From assembly GCA_021796315.1 (NCBI GenBank), contig JAJYOH010000133.1, positions 1-11,481 on the forward strand: 11,481 nucleotides of DNA. The letters are read 5' to 3'. The number at the start of each line of letters is the position of its first letter. Position 1 is the stretch's first letter. Both the position numbers and the translations under genes were made by a program. The notes beneath the pieces are model-generated. The model was not told where the DNA came from. It saw nothing but the letters and a program-made list of their open reading frames with translations, and searched no databases. The DNA comes from Chloroflexota bacterium. GTDB taxonomy: Bacteria > Chloroflexota > Anaerolineae > Anaerolineales > Villigracilaceae. This document shows positions 1 to 7,435 of this stretch, one piece after another.

Positions 1-1
1 G

Positions 2-115
2 GGGAGCAAGCACTCCACTGTTTATAGTCTACGCCAACTACAAGATCAGTGGTTCAAAGGGATCATCAATGAGTCCGAATTACTTAAGGCAGTGGATGCA
101 TTGGCCAATGATTAA
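2..115 (+). CDS. C-terminal 37 residues of an unidentified protein (partial)
   Basis: An open frame enters from the left edge and ends at TAA 113-115. The encoded tail is hydrophilic and looks helical (it ends E-L-L-K-A-V-D-A-L-A-N-D), as expected for the end of a soluble protein. I do not recognise the family. The next frame (from position 3) is also open for about 40 codons, but its Trp/Met/Pro-rich translation is less protein-like. The gene lies 82 bp before the kinase on the same strand, so it probably belongs to the same sugar-use cluster. The 82 bp gap holds no terminator I can see. Confidence 0.5.
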   Translation, partial: GSKHSTVYSLRQLQDQWFKGIINESELLKAVDALAND

Positions 116-197
116 ATTCAAGTAAGGATCTGAAATGGTTTGGCAGAAATAATGCTGATGAACATCCTCTCATAGAGAGAAAATATACAGGGTAACG

Positions 198-1703
198 ATG
201 ATACTCATTGGATTGGATATCGGAACGACCGGATGTAAGGCAGTCATATTTGATGACAATGGTGTGTTCCTTGCAAAAACCAGCCGGGAGTATGAGGTGG
301 ATTTCCCTTATCCTAATTGGGCTGAACAGAACATCGAAGATGTATGGCTTTTGGTTCAGGATGCGTTGCGGGAGGCCATTAACCAAACAGGTACAAAAGT
401 TGTGGACGCCTTGGCCATGTCTGTCCACGGGGAAGCCGTCACGCCTGTAGATGAAAAAGGCCATGCGCTGCGCCCTACAATCCTGGGAATGGATACCCGG
501 ACGGATGAACAGAATTCCTGGCTTCGTGAGCACCTGGGAGCGGAACATTTGTTCAATATCACCGGAATGCCCATTCACACGATCAATACATTGTCAAAAC
601 TTTTATGGCTCAAGCAAAATGAGCCGGAAATATGGAACCGCGCTAACCGTTTCCTTTTAATAGAAGATTTTTTCATACAAAAAATGACTGGCCAGGCAAT
701 AATAAGTCACTGCTTGGCTTCACGCACACAGCTTTATGATCAGCAGCTCGGGGATTGGTCAGACGAAATTCTATCAGCCCTGGAACTGGAACGTTCCAAG
801 CTAGCCATCATCCAGCCGTCTGGGACGGCGGTGGCTTTCATGGATCCCAACCTGGCAACCTCGCTTGGCTTACCCTTTCCCCCATTGGTGGTAACTGGTG
901 GTCACGACCAGGCTTGTGGAGCCCTAGGAGTTGGGCTGACTCACCCGGGTCTAGCCATGGTTTCGACAGGAACCGCTGAAGTAATCGAAGTGGTTCTGCC
1001 TTCGTTTTCCATCAACCAGACCTTGTTTGAAGGCAATATCTCTATTTATAAACACGTTGTTCCAGGCCTGCATTTGGCTATGACCCTAAATCATAGTGGG
1101 GGAATGTGCTTGCGTTGGTTTCGCGACCATTTCTGTGAACCACAAATTCAAAAGTCTGCAGATATCAATGCAGATGCCTATGACCTAATATTAGCAGATG
1201 CATCAGCTGAACCGAGCGGGCTGCTTGTACTGCCTCATTTCTCCGGAAGCGGAACCCCAACCTTTGATACCGCATCCAAAGCTGCCATTCTTGGGTTGAC
1301 GTTTGCGATCACCCGTACCGAAATTGCCAAGGCTCTCCTTGAGGGAGTGACTTATGAACTGCGTTTGAACCTGGATCTGCTCAAGCAAGGCGGTGTTGAA
1401 ACTGAAGTGTTGCGGGCTATTGGTGGCGGCGCCAAATCGAAGCTATGGTTACAACTCAAAGCGGATATTACCGGTATACCTGTTGTAACTCCAAGAATAC
1501 CTGAAGCTGCGGGGTTTGGTGCGGCCTTGCTCGCAGGTGTTGGTGCAGGAGCTTTTCCATCCGCTTCCGAAGTTGCGCAGCATTTCTTGCAATTGAGCGA
1601 TATTTACAATCCCGATTCTATCCGACATGTCGCCTACGCCCGCCAATTCGAACTCTACCGCCAGATCTATCCCGCGATAGCGGCAATAACGCACCAACTA
1701 TGA
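198..1703 (+). CDS. FGGY-family carbohydrate kinase (xylulokinase-like)
   Basis: ATP-dependent sugar kinase expected to phosphorylate a ketose (or polyol) in the cytoplasm. The 501-residue length is normal for the family. The N-terminal actin-like domain opens with the phosphate-binding motif L-D-I-G-T-T-G (residues 6-12), followed by N-W-A-E-Q near residue 40. The G-G-H-D-Q motif carries the likely catalytic base Asp237. The C-terminal FGGY domain shows the adenosine-binding loop G-G-G-A-K-S-K (409-415) and then the segment E-A-A-G-F-G-A-A. All of the key motifs are present, so it should be active. The start at 198 is followed immediately by the phosphate-binding motif; the ribosome site before it is weak. 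The stop overlaps the next ATG (ATGA), which would couple translation. The G-G-H-D-Q version of the motif occurs in several subfamilies, so the substrate (xylulose, ribulose, fuculose, apulose or other) cannot be assigned. The neighbouring isomerases suggest a ketopentose or deoxyketose. Confidence 0.93.
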   Translation: MILIGLDIGTTGCKAVIFDDNGVFLAKTSREYEVDFPYPNWAEQNIEDVWLLVQDALREAINQTGTKVVDALAMSVHGEAVTPVDEKGHALRPTILGMDTRTDEQNSWLREHLGAEHLFNITGMPIHTINTLSKLLWLKQNEPEIWNRANRFLLIEDFFIQKMTGQAIISHCLASRTQLYDQQLGDWSDEILSALELERSKLAIIQPSGTAVAFMDPNLATSLGLPFPPLVVTGGHDQACGALGVGLTHPGLAMVSTGTAEVIEVVLPSFSINQTLFEGNISIYKHVVPGLHLAMTLNHSGGMCLRWFRDHFCEPQIQKSADINADAYDLILADASAEPSGLLVLPHFSGSGTPTFDTASKAAILGLTFAITRTEIAKALLEGVTYELRLNLDLLKQGGVETEVLRAIGGGAKSKLWLQLKADITGIPVVTPRIPEAAGFGAALLAGVGAGAFPSASEVAQHFLQLSDIYNPDSIRHVAYARQFELYRQIYPAIAAITHQL

Positions 1704-2155
1704 CCAACATTCAAAACCGGACTCTACAAAACATCCGTACTGTTAGCTGCACAGTTACCGCGGCACTCAATCCGGATAGGCCTGTGGATAACCTCCGTGA
1801 AGTTGCCCAACTGCTCGATCTGGTTCTGGTTTCAGTGAACTACCCTGAGGTTTCGGGCCAGCCCTGGTTGCCAGAAGTGGCCGGAAAAATTATCTGCTTA
1901 GTCCAATTCCTCAAGCAATCGAACTCACCTGACAAGATCCAATTCATCAATGGAAGCATGACCTCTGAGAAGATATCGGAAGTTTATTGGACTGGAATGC
2001 GTGTCTTCTTCAGCGGTAGTGCCATTTTTAATTACCCTGGTAGCTTAATCGAGGGACTCAAGTCTTTACGATCTGCTGTAAAACCAGGAACTTTCCAATT
2101 CCTGGTTTTACCAACGAGGCTCCTCAACGCTGCCTGGGATATAAAGCACAGATAG
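1700..2155 (+). pseudogene. C-terminal half of a ribulose-phosphate 3-epimerase, probably inactive
   Basis: The 151-residue frame is open, but it matches only the second half of the roughly 220-residue ribulose-phosphate 3-epimerase (RPE) barrel. Visible landmarks in order: R-T-L-Q-N-I-R, then A-A-L-N-P (family A-L-N-P-A-T-P), then L-D-L-V-L-V-S-V-N (family D-L-V-L-V-M-T-V-N), then S-G-Q-P-W-L-P-E-V (family G-G-Q-x-F-I-P-E-V), then S-G-S-A-I-F-N (family A-G-S-A-I-F). The first half, which normally carries the metal-binding His and Asp residues and the first catalytic Asp, is absent. The second catalytic Asp, in the V-D-G-G strand, is replaced by an I-N-G sequence. The phosphate-loop motif N-P-G-F-G-G-Q has become N-Y-P-E-V-S-G-Q. 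The ATG sits inside the kinase stop (ATGA), so it may still be translated. Homology is judged by eye from these motifs. Most likely a deletion remnant; a non-catalytic half-barrel protein is the alternative. Confidence 0.65.
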
Positions 2156-2168
2156 AACTGGAATTAAT

Positions 2169-3542
2169 ATGATCTTAGAACATTTTCATCCCGATCTGAG
2201 TGGGCATTTTCTGATGACCGATAGCGGTCAACCTTTTTTCTGGCTAGCAGATACCGCCTGGGAATTGTTCCATCGTCTTAACCGGTCCGAGGCACAGCAA
2301 TATCTGGAGACACGCAGCCAGCAGGGATTTAATGTCATTCAAGCTGTGATCTTGGCGGAAATGGATGGCTTGCATACTCCGAATGCGAATGGTCATGTTC
2401 CCCTGCTTGGGGACGATCCGACCCGCCCGAACGAGTTTTACTTCCGTTTTGTGGATGAGATCATTTCCTTGGCTGCGGAAAAGGGATTATATATTGGACT
2501 GCTGCCGACCTGGGGGGATAAAGTGCATGGTGGTTTGTGGGGCACAGGGCCGGTAATCTTCAATGGTGAAAATGCCCGAATTTATGGAAGATTCTTGGGG
2601 AGCCGTTTTCGGGATTTCCCTAACCTCCTGTGGATCCTAGGGGGCGACCGTCCGGCGGAAGGCTATCAAACCTTATGGGCGGCGATGGCGCAAGGGATCG
2701 TGGAAGGATTGGGGAGGCGGCCGTTTTTCACTTACCATCCACGGGGCGGGGTGAGTTCATCAACCTGGTTGCATGATGTCGATTGGCTGGATATGAACAT
2801 GGGCCAATCTGGCCACGTCCTACTGGATACACCCAACTGGGAGATGATTGCTTCCGATTACCAACGCCTGCCGCATAAACCGACACTGGATGGGGAGCCA
2901 AATTACGAGGATCACCCAATTGATCCTTTTTTGCGCAGGTGGCAGGTGGATTGTGGCCGTTATACCGATTACGATGTGCGCAAGCATGCTTATCGAGCGG
3001 TCTTTTCCGGAGCATGCGGGCATACCTACGGCCATCATTCTGTCTGGCAGTTCTGGACTTTGAACCGCCAGCCAGTTAATTTCCCGATGCCAACCTGGGA
3101 GGAAGCCATTCTGCGGCCGGGTGCAACTCAGATGATCCATTTAAAGAACCTGATGCTTTCGCGCCCTTATTTCAGCCGCATCCCCGACCAGGCAATGCTA
3201 CCGGATGTTAATCGTGTTCCCCCGGTTGACAACAAAGTACATTATGACCCTGCGCGGGCTGCCTATTCATGCGCATGTCGTGCATGGGATGGAAATTACG
3301 GGATGGTCTACTTTCCTCAAGCGGAACAAAGCCTGCGGGTAGATTTGAGCCACCTTGCAAGGAAGGTGAAAGCTTGGTGGTACGATCCACGTAACGGGAA
3401 ATCCCATGCGGCAGGAGAATATTCAGATGACATTGTGACGTTTACTTCTCCCATTGCAGGACCGGACTGGGTACTTGTGCTGGACGATGCCTCGGAATCA
3501 ATGCCCTTGCCAGGATTTTCATCAAATGAAGGGAATAAATGA
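2169..3542 (+). CDS. GH140 / DUF4038 apiosidase-like glycoside hydrolase
   Basis: A 457-residue protein of the DUF4038 (apiosidase-like) family, with a small C-terminal beta domain of the kind annotated as putative collagen-binding domain of collagenase. The N-terminal barrel begins with the family signature F-F-W-L-A-D-T-A-W (around residues 23-31), followed by a Q-G-F-N-V-I-Q strand, W-I-L-G-G-D-R-P, and D-G-E-P-N-Y-E with Glu243 as a candidate catalytic acid. The C-terminal part ends with P-D-W-V-L-V-L-D-D-A. The characterised GH140 member from Bacteroides removes apiose from rhamnogalacturonan-II. Whether this distant relative does the same is inference. There is no signal peptide, so it probably acts in the cytoplasm on imported glycosides. 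It follows the RPE remnant by 13 bp with a weak GGA ribosome site. Family call firm, substrate uncertain. Confidence 0.85.
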   Translation: MILEHFHPDLSGHFLMTDSGQPFFWLADTAWELFHRLNRSEAQQYLETRSQQGFNVIQAVILAEMDGLHTPNANGHVPLLGDDPTRPNEFYFRFVDEIISLAAEKGLYIGLLPTWGDKVHGGLWGTGPVIFNGENARIYGRFLGSRFRDFPNLLWILGGDRPAEGYQTLWAAMAQGIVEGLGRRPFFTYHPRGGVSSSTWLHDVDWLDMNMGQSGHVLLDTPNWEMIASDYQRLPHKPTLDGEPNYEDHPIDPFLRRWQVDCGRYTDYDVRKHAYRAVFSGACGHTYGHHSVWQFWTLNRQPVNFPMPTWEEAILRPGATQMIHLKNLMLSRPYFSRIPDQAMLPDVNRVPPVDNKVHYDPARAAYSCACRAWDGNYGMVYFPQAEQSLRVDLSHLARKVKAWWYDPRNGKSHAAGEYSDDIVTFTSPIAGPDWVLVLDDASESMPLPGFSSNEGNK

Positions 3543-3973
3543 AAAACGAGCTTCGCAGCAACCTGCCTCGCCAGTGATAGCACGATGCAGTTTTCTATGA
3601 GAAAAAAGGTGACTCGTGATGTATCCCATACACCCATGCAGTGAGATGGCAACGCACAAACCAGTTTTAGCACATATACCAAGACCTGGCTGTGGGTGAA
3701 TCTTGATTTCATCACTAAAAATGCCCAAATCAGCAGACGGATCCCAGTTCGATCCACCAATTTTATAAGAGGCTGATCGAACTTCGTAAAACGCAACCGG
3801 CATTTCTCGAAGGTGAGTATGTTTGGGCAGATGAAAACTCCAATGGCGATCTGGCATTTCTAGGTTGGGAAAAAGACGATACATTCCTAAATCAAAACTT
3901 ACCAGAAGCTCTCTCCCCAGCCGGTAGAAACACTCGTTGGGATGTCGTAATAGACCAAATCAAGAAAGGATAA
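3543..3973 (+). pseudogene. Decayed C-terminal end of a GH13 alpha-glucosidase/alpha-amylase-type gene
   Basis: This 430 bp stretch between two intact genes is a gene fossil. In the frame containing 3597-3728 it reads T-R-D-V-S-H-T-P-M-Q, then a TGA at 3642-3644 where GH13 proteins have Trp (T-P-M-Q-W), then D-G-N-A-Q-T-S-F-S and T-W-L-W-V-N, matching the GH13 pattern T-P-M-Q-W-D...N-A-G-F-S...W-L-P-V-N. A frameshift near 3720-3735 then moves the homology to the frame of 3740: D-P-S-S-I-H-Q-F-Y-K-R-L-I-E-L-R-K, then P-A-F-L-E-G-E-Y and L-A-F-L-G-W, as in GH13 oligo-1,6-glucosidases and related enzymes, ending at TAA 3971-3973. A possible trace of the L-P-G...Y-Y-G-E-E strand lies at 3563-3612, again with stops. 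The catalytic two-thirds of the gene is missing, so no activity can remain. Its last bases supply the ribosome site for the next gene. Confidence 0.82.
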
Positions 3974-3976
3974 AAC

Positions 3977-4834
3977 ATGAAACTCAGCCTCAATACCTAT
4001 GTGTATGAATGTGCACGCGTGCCAATTCAAAAAGCGCTGCCCAGCATAAGAAAATTGGGGTTCTCCCTGGTGGACTTTGCAGGCATTAACAGCGGTGACC
4101 CAACATTGATGGACGCCAGGCAACAGAAAGATGTCATCCACATGATGGACGATTTGGGGCTGAAGCTATCTCAGTTCCAGCTTGCCCACACGCAGCAACT
4201 GGCCAGCTCGGATGCTTCGCTCAGAGCCAAGAGTATCGAATATATGAAACGCTGCGCCGATTTCGTTAAGGAATTGGGCGGCCGGGAAATGCTAGTCTGG
4301 TGGGGCTGTGGCGTGCTGGAGTTCGCCATCCCACGGGAACAATCTTGGATGAATGCGGTCAATTCGATGCAGGAATTCTGTTCCTGGTGCGAGCCGGATA
4401 ACCTCATAGTGGAACTGGAATTGGAACCGCACAATTTCTCGTTCCTGAACAATACCGCCACGATGGTAAAAATGGTGGAGGATGTGAATACCAACAATAT
4501 CTTCTCGAATGTGGATATTGGCCACATGAGTATCAACCGAGAAGGTCCGATCGCAATTGAGAAATTCGGCCGCCGAATTCTACATGCTCACATCAGCGAG
4601 ACAGATTCCTTCGAACATACTAACAGTATCATTGGCACCGGTAATGTGGATTATCCGATCTACATCCATAAATTATTTGAGTTGGGTATTGAAGAGACTT
4701 GTAAGAAACATGGGGTAACTTGCGCAGCCGGCATCGAAATGGGCGAAAAGATCGGTGGGGTGGACGATCCAGAACGTTGGATTAAAGAGTCTTTGGTTTA
4801 CATCCATAGAACCCTACCGGAACTGGAACTATAG
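3977..4834 (+). CDS. Sugar phosphate isomerase/epimerase, xylose-isomerase-like TIM barrel
   Basis: A 285-residue soluble protein of the AP_endonuc_2 (xylose isomerase-like TIM barrel) superfamily, which includes ketose 3-epimerases, hydroxypyruvate isomerases, inosose dehydratases and apiose isomerase. The usual divalent-metal ligands are in place: Glu148 (or Glu146/Glu150) in V-E-L-E-L-E-P, Asp180 in N-V-D-I-G-H, His205 in H-A-H-I-S-E-T-D and Glu254 in G-I-E-M-G. It should therefore be a metal-dependent enzyme that moves a proton between adjacent carbons of a free or phosphorylated sugar. The start is supported by GAAAGGA (3964-3970), 6 nt before ATG, which lies in the tail of the GH13 remnant. 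A consensus ribosome site and the FucI-like gene follow after 10 bp, so the two are co-transcribed. The exact reaction cannot be assigned from motifs. Confidence 0.88.
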   Translation: MKLSLNTYVYECARVPIQKALPSIRKLGFSLVDFAGINSGDPTLMDARQQKDVIHMMDDLGLKLSQFQLAHTQQLASSDASLRAKSIEYMKRCADFVKELGGREMLVWWGCGVLEFAIPREQSWMNAVNSMQEFCSWCEPDNLIVELELEPHNFSFLNNTATMVKMVEDVNTNNIFSNVDIGHMSINREGPIAIEKFGRRILHAHISETDSFEHTNSIIGTGNVDYPIYIHKLFELGIEETCKKHGVTCAAGIEMGEKIGGVDDPERWIKESLVYIHRTLPELEL

Positions 4835-4844
4835 GAGGCATCTT

Positions 4845-6272
4845 ATGATTAAAGAAAACTTGACTTTCGGTTTGATTGTCGGTACCCGCGGGGTTTTCAA
4901 TTCCGCACTTGCCACCGCCGGCAGACAGCAGTTGATCGAAGTGGTGGGAAAATTGGGATATAAGACTATCATCCTTCCTGTTGATGCCACTCCAAGCGGA
5001 GTGGTTGAAACCTACTCCGACGGCCTCAAGTGTGCAGCGCTTTTCGAACAACACCGCAAGGAAATTGACGGTATCATCATTTCTTTGCCCAATTTTGGTG
5101 ATGAGCTGGGCATCATTAATGCCCTGAATACCGCAAAATTAAACGTGCCTGTGCTGGTGCAGGCAACTCCAGACGAACTGGATCAATTGGGCACGCGCCA
5201 GCGCCGGGATGCGTTTTGCGGGAAAATCTCCGTTTGCAATAACCTGCGTCAGTACGGCATCCCCTTTTCATTGACCGCGACCCATACTGTTTCACTTGAG
5301 AGCACAAACTTTGCAAAAGATCTCCAGCGCTTTGCCTCCATCTGCCGCGTGGTCAATGGCATGCGTAATGCACGCCTGGGCGCGATCGGTGCCCGCCCGG
5401 CGGCTTTCCAAACCGTGCGGTTCAGCGAAAAGATCCTCCAGGCAGCCGGCATAACAACAGTGATAATTGACCTGTCAGAGCTGATCGCCATGGCGAATAA
5501 TATGGACATCTCCTCTCAGCATGCCAAGGAAAGGCTTGATGCCCTGCAAAACTATGGGACGGTCAAAGCTGGGATCAATAATCTGGCAGCTAAATGGGAA
5601 AAGCATTTGCGCCTGTTCCTGGCTATAGAAAGTTGGATGCAGGAAAACAACTTGGATGCGGCAGCGATTCAATGCTGGACCTCCATCCAGAAAAATTATG
5701 GGTGCGCGACGTGTCTCACCATGAGCATGCTCAGCAATTCGCTGATCCCAGTCGCTTGTGAAGTGGATATCGCCGGCGTTCTCAGCATGTATGCCCTCAG
5801 CCTGGCCACTCGCGAACCATCAGCCATAGTGGACTGGAACAACAATTACGCTGATGAATTGAACAAATGTGTAGCACAACATTGTGGTAACTACCCTGAA
5901 AAATTCGTCGGGAAAAAAGTTGAAATTGACACCTTGAGCGTATTGGGGACAGTATTGGGCGAGGAGGCTTGTTTTGGAGCTATCAACGCGAAAGTGGAGC
6001 CTGGCCCAATGACCTTCCTACGCATTTCGACCGATGATGTGAATGGGAATATACGCGGGTATGTGGGAGAAGGTCAGTTTACCAATGATCCCTTCAACAT
6101 GCTTGGTTCGATCGCAGTATGCGAGATCCCAAATATGCAAAAACTGTTTGCCACCATCTGTAATGAGGGCTTTGAACATCACGCGGCCCTGGTACGGACA
6201 CACTGCGCTCAGGTGATCGCGGAAGCCACTTCCAAGTATTTGGGCTGGGATATGCTGTTGCACGAGGAATGA
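4845..6272 (+). CDS. L-fucose/L-arabinose isomerase family protein
   Basis: A 475-residue protein of the FucI/AraA fold. It is shorter than classical FucI (about 590) and close to AraA in length. The signature A-C-E-V-D-I-A-G places candidate metal-binding Glu306 and Asp308, and the C-terminal E-H-H-A-A-L-V gives His445/His446, matching the Glu/Asp/His set of this family. The N-terminal half has the expected Rossmann-like strands (G-L-I-V-G-T-R-G near residue 9, I-D-G-I-I-I-S-L-P near 75). It probably interconverts an aldose and a ketose that the upstream kinase then phosphorylates. The start at 4845 is chosen because AGGAGG (4833-4838) lies 6 nt upstream; the frame continues open to 4755, but that extension lies inside the previous gene and is not needed. 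The protein ends 2 bp before the next ATG. Many environmental relatives are annotated only at family level, so the substrate is open. Confidence 0.9.
   Translation: MIKENLTFGLIVGTRGVFNSALATAGRQQLIEVVGKLGYKTIILPVDATPSGVVETYSDGLKCAALFEQHRKEIDGIIISLPNFGDELGIINALNTAKLNVPVLVQATPDELDQLGTRQRRDAFCGKISVCNNLRQYGIPFSLTATHTVSLESTNFAKDLQRFASICRVVNGMRNARLGAIGARPAAFQTVRFSEKILQAAGITTVIIDLSELIAMANNMDISSQHAKERLDALQNYGTVKAGINNLAAKWEKHLRLFLAIESWMQENNLDAAAIQCWTSIQKNYGCATCLTMSMLSNSLIPVACEVDIAGVLSMYALSLATREPSAIVDWNNNYADELNKCVAQHCGNYPEKFVGKKVEIDTLSVLGTVLGEEACFGAINAKVEPGPMTFLRISTDDVNGNIRGYVGEGQFTNDPFNMLGSIAVCEIPNMQKLFATICNEGFEHHAALVRTHCAQVIAEATSKYLGWDMLLHEE
6264..6268 (+). promoter_or_regulatory. Ribosome binding site choosing the DUF6786 start
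   Basis: GAGGA inside the last codons of the FucI-like gene lies 6 nt before ATG 6275 but directly against the alternative ATG 6269. The spacing favours 6275. Confidence 0.55.
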
Positions 6273-6274
6273 TC

Positions 6275-7408
6275 ATGGAATATCCAACTTATTCGCAAGA
6301 TCGAGAGTTTCTTGGAAAGCACACGGACTTGATCGAACTCTCAGATACCGCTGGTGCAGCCATCCTGATTGCTCCATCCTATCAGGGTCGTGTCATGACT
6401 AGTACCTTCAATGGCGATACAGGAAATAGTTTTGGGTGGCTTAACCGGAATTTCATCGCTTCAGAAAAAGAAGACCCGAAATTTAACAACTACGGTGGGG
6501 AAGACCGGTTTTGGATCGGCCCCGAAGCCGGCCAGTACGGTCTGTGGTTCAAACCTGGCGACCTGTTCACGCTGAATGATTTTAAAACCCCTGCAGGCTT
6601 TGGCTCTGGCGCTTTCTCGGTTAATTCTAGATTTGCCACTCAGGTTTCGTTACACAGAGATTTTGCTGTCCGCAACTATTCAAGTGTGACCTTTGATTGC
6701 CGCGTGGAGCGCACAATAAAACTAGTAGACCAGACTGAAGTCGGAGCAGCGCTAGCCATTCCGGTCCCTAACAAATTGAGGTTGGTAGGATTCGAATCGG
6801 TTAATCGCCTAACCAATGTTGGTTCTAGAATTTGGGATAGGTCGAATGGATTAGTATGCATCTGGATTCTAGGCATGTTCAACCCCCTACCGAGAGGAAA
6901 GGTTATTATGCCGTTTGTACCTGGCGATCCTGCAGACCTGGGAACCGATGTATCAGAATATTTCGGCGCTATCCCATCAGATCGTTTGGACAAGAAGCAA
7001 AAATATGCTCTCTTTACCTGTGATGGACAGATGCGCACCAAGATTGGGGTTTCTCCCAAGCGCGCTCGCAATGTGCTTGGCTCCTGGGATCCGGAGGGGC
7101 AGGTTCTGACAATCATTTCTTACAACTTACCCAACACTGCTGCTGATTTGCCTTATGTAAATAGCCAGTGGCGAATCCAGGAAAATCCATTTGGGGGTGA
7201 CACAATAAATAGCTACAACGATGGCGTGGACCCAGTGACTGGTATCCTATTGGGACCATTCTATGAGTTGGAGACTTCCAGTTGCGGTGCAGCGCTCAAA
7301 CCTAACGAATCCATCACGCATGTCCACAGGACATTCCACTTCACCGGAGATTTTGATGATTTGGATATTCTCAGCCAGCAAGTGCTTGGAGCAGAACTGT
7401 GGAACTAA
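6275..7408 (+). CDS. DUF6786 family protein, probable galactose-mutarotase-like fold
   Basis: A 377-residue protein with the hallmarks of the uncharacterised DUF6786 family: an N-terminal Y-Q-G-R-V-M-T-S-T strand (36-44), S-F-G-W-L-N (52-57) and the strongly conserved Y-G-G-E-D-R-F-W (73-80) followed by G-P-E-A-G-Q-Y. The C-terminal part has H-V-H-R-T-F-H-F. By resemblance the fold is probably the aldose-1-epimerase (galactose mutarotase) beta-sandwich. Many relatives are exported lipoproteins; this one has no signal peptide or lipobox and is probably cytoplasmic. It follows the FucI-like isomerase by 2 bp, so translation is likely coupled. A role in anomer interconversion or sugar recognition for that isomerase is inference. 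The ATG at 6269 is possible but badly spaced from the ribosome site. Family assignment is from memory of the motifs. Confidence 0.8.
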   Translation: MEYPTYSQDREFLGKHTDLIELSDTAGAAILIAPSYQGRVMTSTFNGDTGNSFGWLNRNFIASEKEDPKFNNYGGEDRFWIGPEAGQYGLWFKPGDLFTLNDFKTPAGFGSGAFSVNSRFATQVSLHRDFAVRNYSSVTFDCRVERTIKLVDQTEVGAALAIPVPNKLRLVGFESVNRLTNVGSRIWDRSNGLVCIWILGMFNPLPRGKVIMPFVPGDPADLGTDVSEYFGAIPSDRLDKKQKYALFTCDGQMRTKIGVSPKRARNVLGSWDPEGQVLTIISYNLPNTAADLPYVNSQWRIQENPFGGDTINSYNDGVDPVTGILLGPFYELETSSCGAALKPNESITHVHRTFHFTGDFDDLDILSQQVLGAELWN

Positions 7409-7435
7409 GCTGTGGATCTAATATGGAGCAGATTC

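Noticed and set aside
3317..3884. Overlapping minus-strand open frames (159 and 120 codons)
   Set aside because: They are antisense to the GH140 end and the GH13 remnant, with low-quality translations and no recognisable family.
4755..4844. In-frame upstream extension of the FucI-like gene
   Set aside because: It lies within the end of the TIM-barrel gene in another frame. ATG 4845 has an AGGAGG ribosome site 6 nt upstream.
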